Source: Halieaceae bacterium | GTDB lineage: Bacteria > Pseudomonadota > Gammaproteobacteria > Pseudomonadales > Halieaceae | Direction: 5' to 3' | Assembly: GCA_011523115.1 (NCBI GenBank) | Contig: WTHO01000198.1 | Location: forward strand, 1 to 13,767 | DNA: 13,767 nucleotides | Shown: positions 13,611 to 13,767 of the stretch, piece by piece | How positions within the stretch are numbered: position 1 is the stretch's first letter | How the letters are laid out: every line of letters begins with the position of its first letter | Notes under the pieces: model-generated | Seen by the model: the letters and a program-made list of their open reading frames with translations, nothing else | Database searches by the model: none | Told to the model about the DNA's origin: nothing | Translations under genes and position numbers: made by a program

Positions 13611-13635
13611 CCCGCAGATCAGCCGGGTTGCTCGG

Positions 13636-13767
13636 TTATAGACTGGTGTCGACCGCGAAGCGAATAATGGGCGGCGCGTCCAGCATGGCTGCGAGCTTAT
13701 CCATCACGCCACTCTCGGTGCGCCAGGCAAGGTATTTCTCATATTTGCTCTGATCTTCCCAGTGCTC
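13636..13767 (-). CDS. ABM-type monooxygenase-like protein, C-terminal fragment (5' end outside window)
   Basis: The frame runs from the right edge of the window to a TAA at 13636-13638 and gives the last 43 residues. The visible part reads HWEDQSKYEKYLAWR (2-16), a helix pattern ESGVMDKLAAML, and a terminal strand PPIIRFAVDTSL. The E-x-W-x-(D/S)-x-x-x-Y-x-x-Y-x-x-W-R helix followed by a beta strand fits the C-terminal half of antibiotic biosynthesis monooxygenase (ABM) domains, as in quinol monooxygenases. These are small cofactor-free oxygenases or accessory dimeric barrels. It is convergent with the alpha/beta-fold gene, with 25 bases between stops. Assigned by pattern only and from a fragment. 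Confidence 0.6.
   Translation of the reverse strand, partial: EHWEDQSKYEKYLAWRTESGVMDKLAAMLDAPPIIRFAVDTSL

Noticed and set aside
13605..13624. GGCTGA / TCAGCC inverted repeat at the end of the last operon gene, considered as a terminator
   Set aside because: Only a six-base stem with an eight-base loop and no T-run; too weak to annotate.

Overview
The window is a stretch of bacterial chromosome of moderate GC content. It is densely coded, with Shine-Dalgarno-type starts and Tat-exported proteins. Protein style and gene content (a RutA-like flavin monooxygenase, MAPEG, EthD/ABM-type small proteins, noncanonical alpha/beta hydrolases) suggest a Gram-negative heterotroph, most likely a marine gammaproteobacterium. 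No rRNA, tRNA or housekeeping marker is present, so this placement is an inference. I see no transposase, phage gene, CRISPR array or RNA gene.

Left part (1-3491): the C-terminal end of an EthD-like protein, a convergent acyl-CoA ligase (minus strand), a 340-base gap holding a 15-base tandem repeat, a MAPEG membrane protein, and a secreted protein built from two copies of one domain. A perfect 13-bp hairpin follows the last of these.

Centre (3590-9456): a minus-strand pair, a methyltransferase and a small acidic coiled-coil protein whose start overlaps the methyltransferase stop. It diverges from a GntR/FCD regulator gene. Next come a Tat-exported cupin and a GlcD-type FAD oxidase on the plus strand, then a convergent RutA-like FMN monooxygenase on the minus strand.

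Right part (9612-13610): a tight six-gene plus-strand operon: Tat-exported NTF2/SnoaL-like protein, cytoplasmic SnoaL-like protein, alpha/beta-fold protein, cytoplasmic cupin, quinone-oxidoreductase-like MDR protein, second alpha/beta-fold protein. The window closes with the C-terminus of an ABM-type monooxygenase on the minus strand.

Two observations tie the region together. First, a 12-bp palindromic motif, ATTGCAwrCrAT, occurs as an overlapping pair between the methyltransferase and the GntR gene, once before the cupin/FAD-oxidase genes, and once in the gap between the monooxygenase and the six-gene operon. This makes a local GntR regulon of about twelve genes likely. Second, three protein families occur twice (cupin, SnoaL-like, alpha/beta-fold). 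In two of the pairs one copy has a Tat signal and the other does not, and both alpha/beta-fold proteins have His in place of the nucleophile and lack the usual catalytic His. I infer a catabolic cassette for an unidentified cyclic, perhaps aromatic or heterocyclic, compound, with matched periplasmic and cytoplasmic steps. The substrate cannot be read from the sequence.
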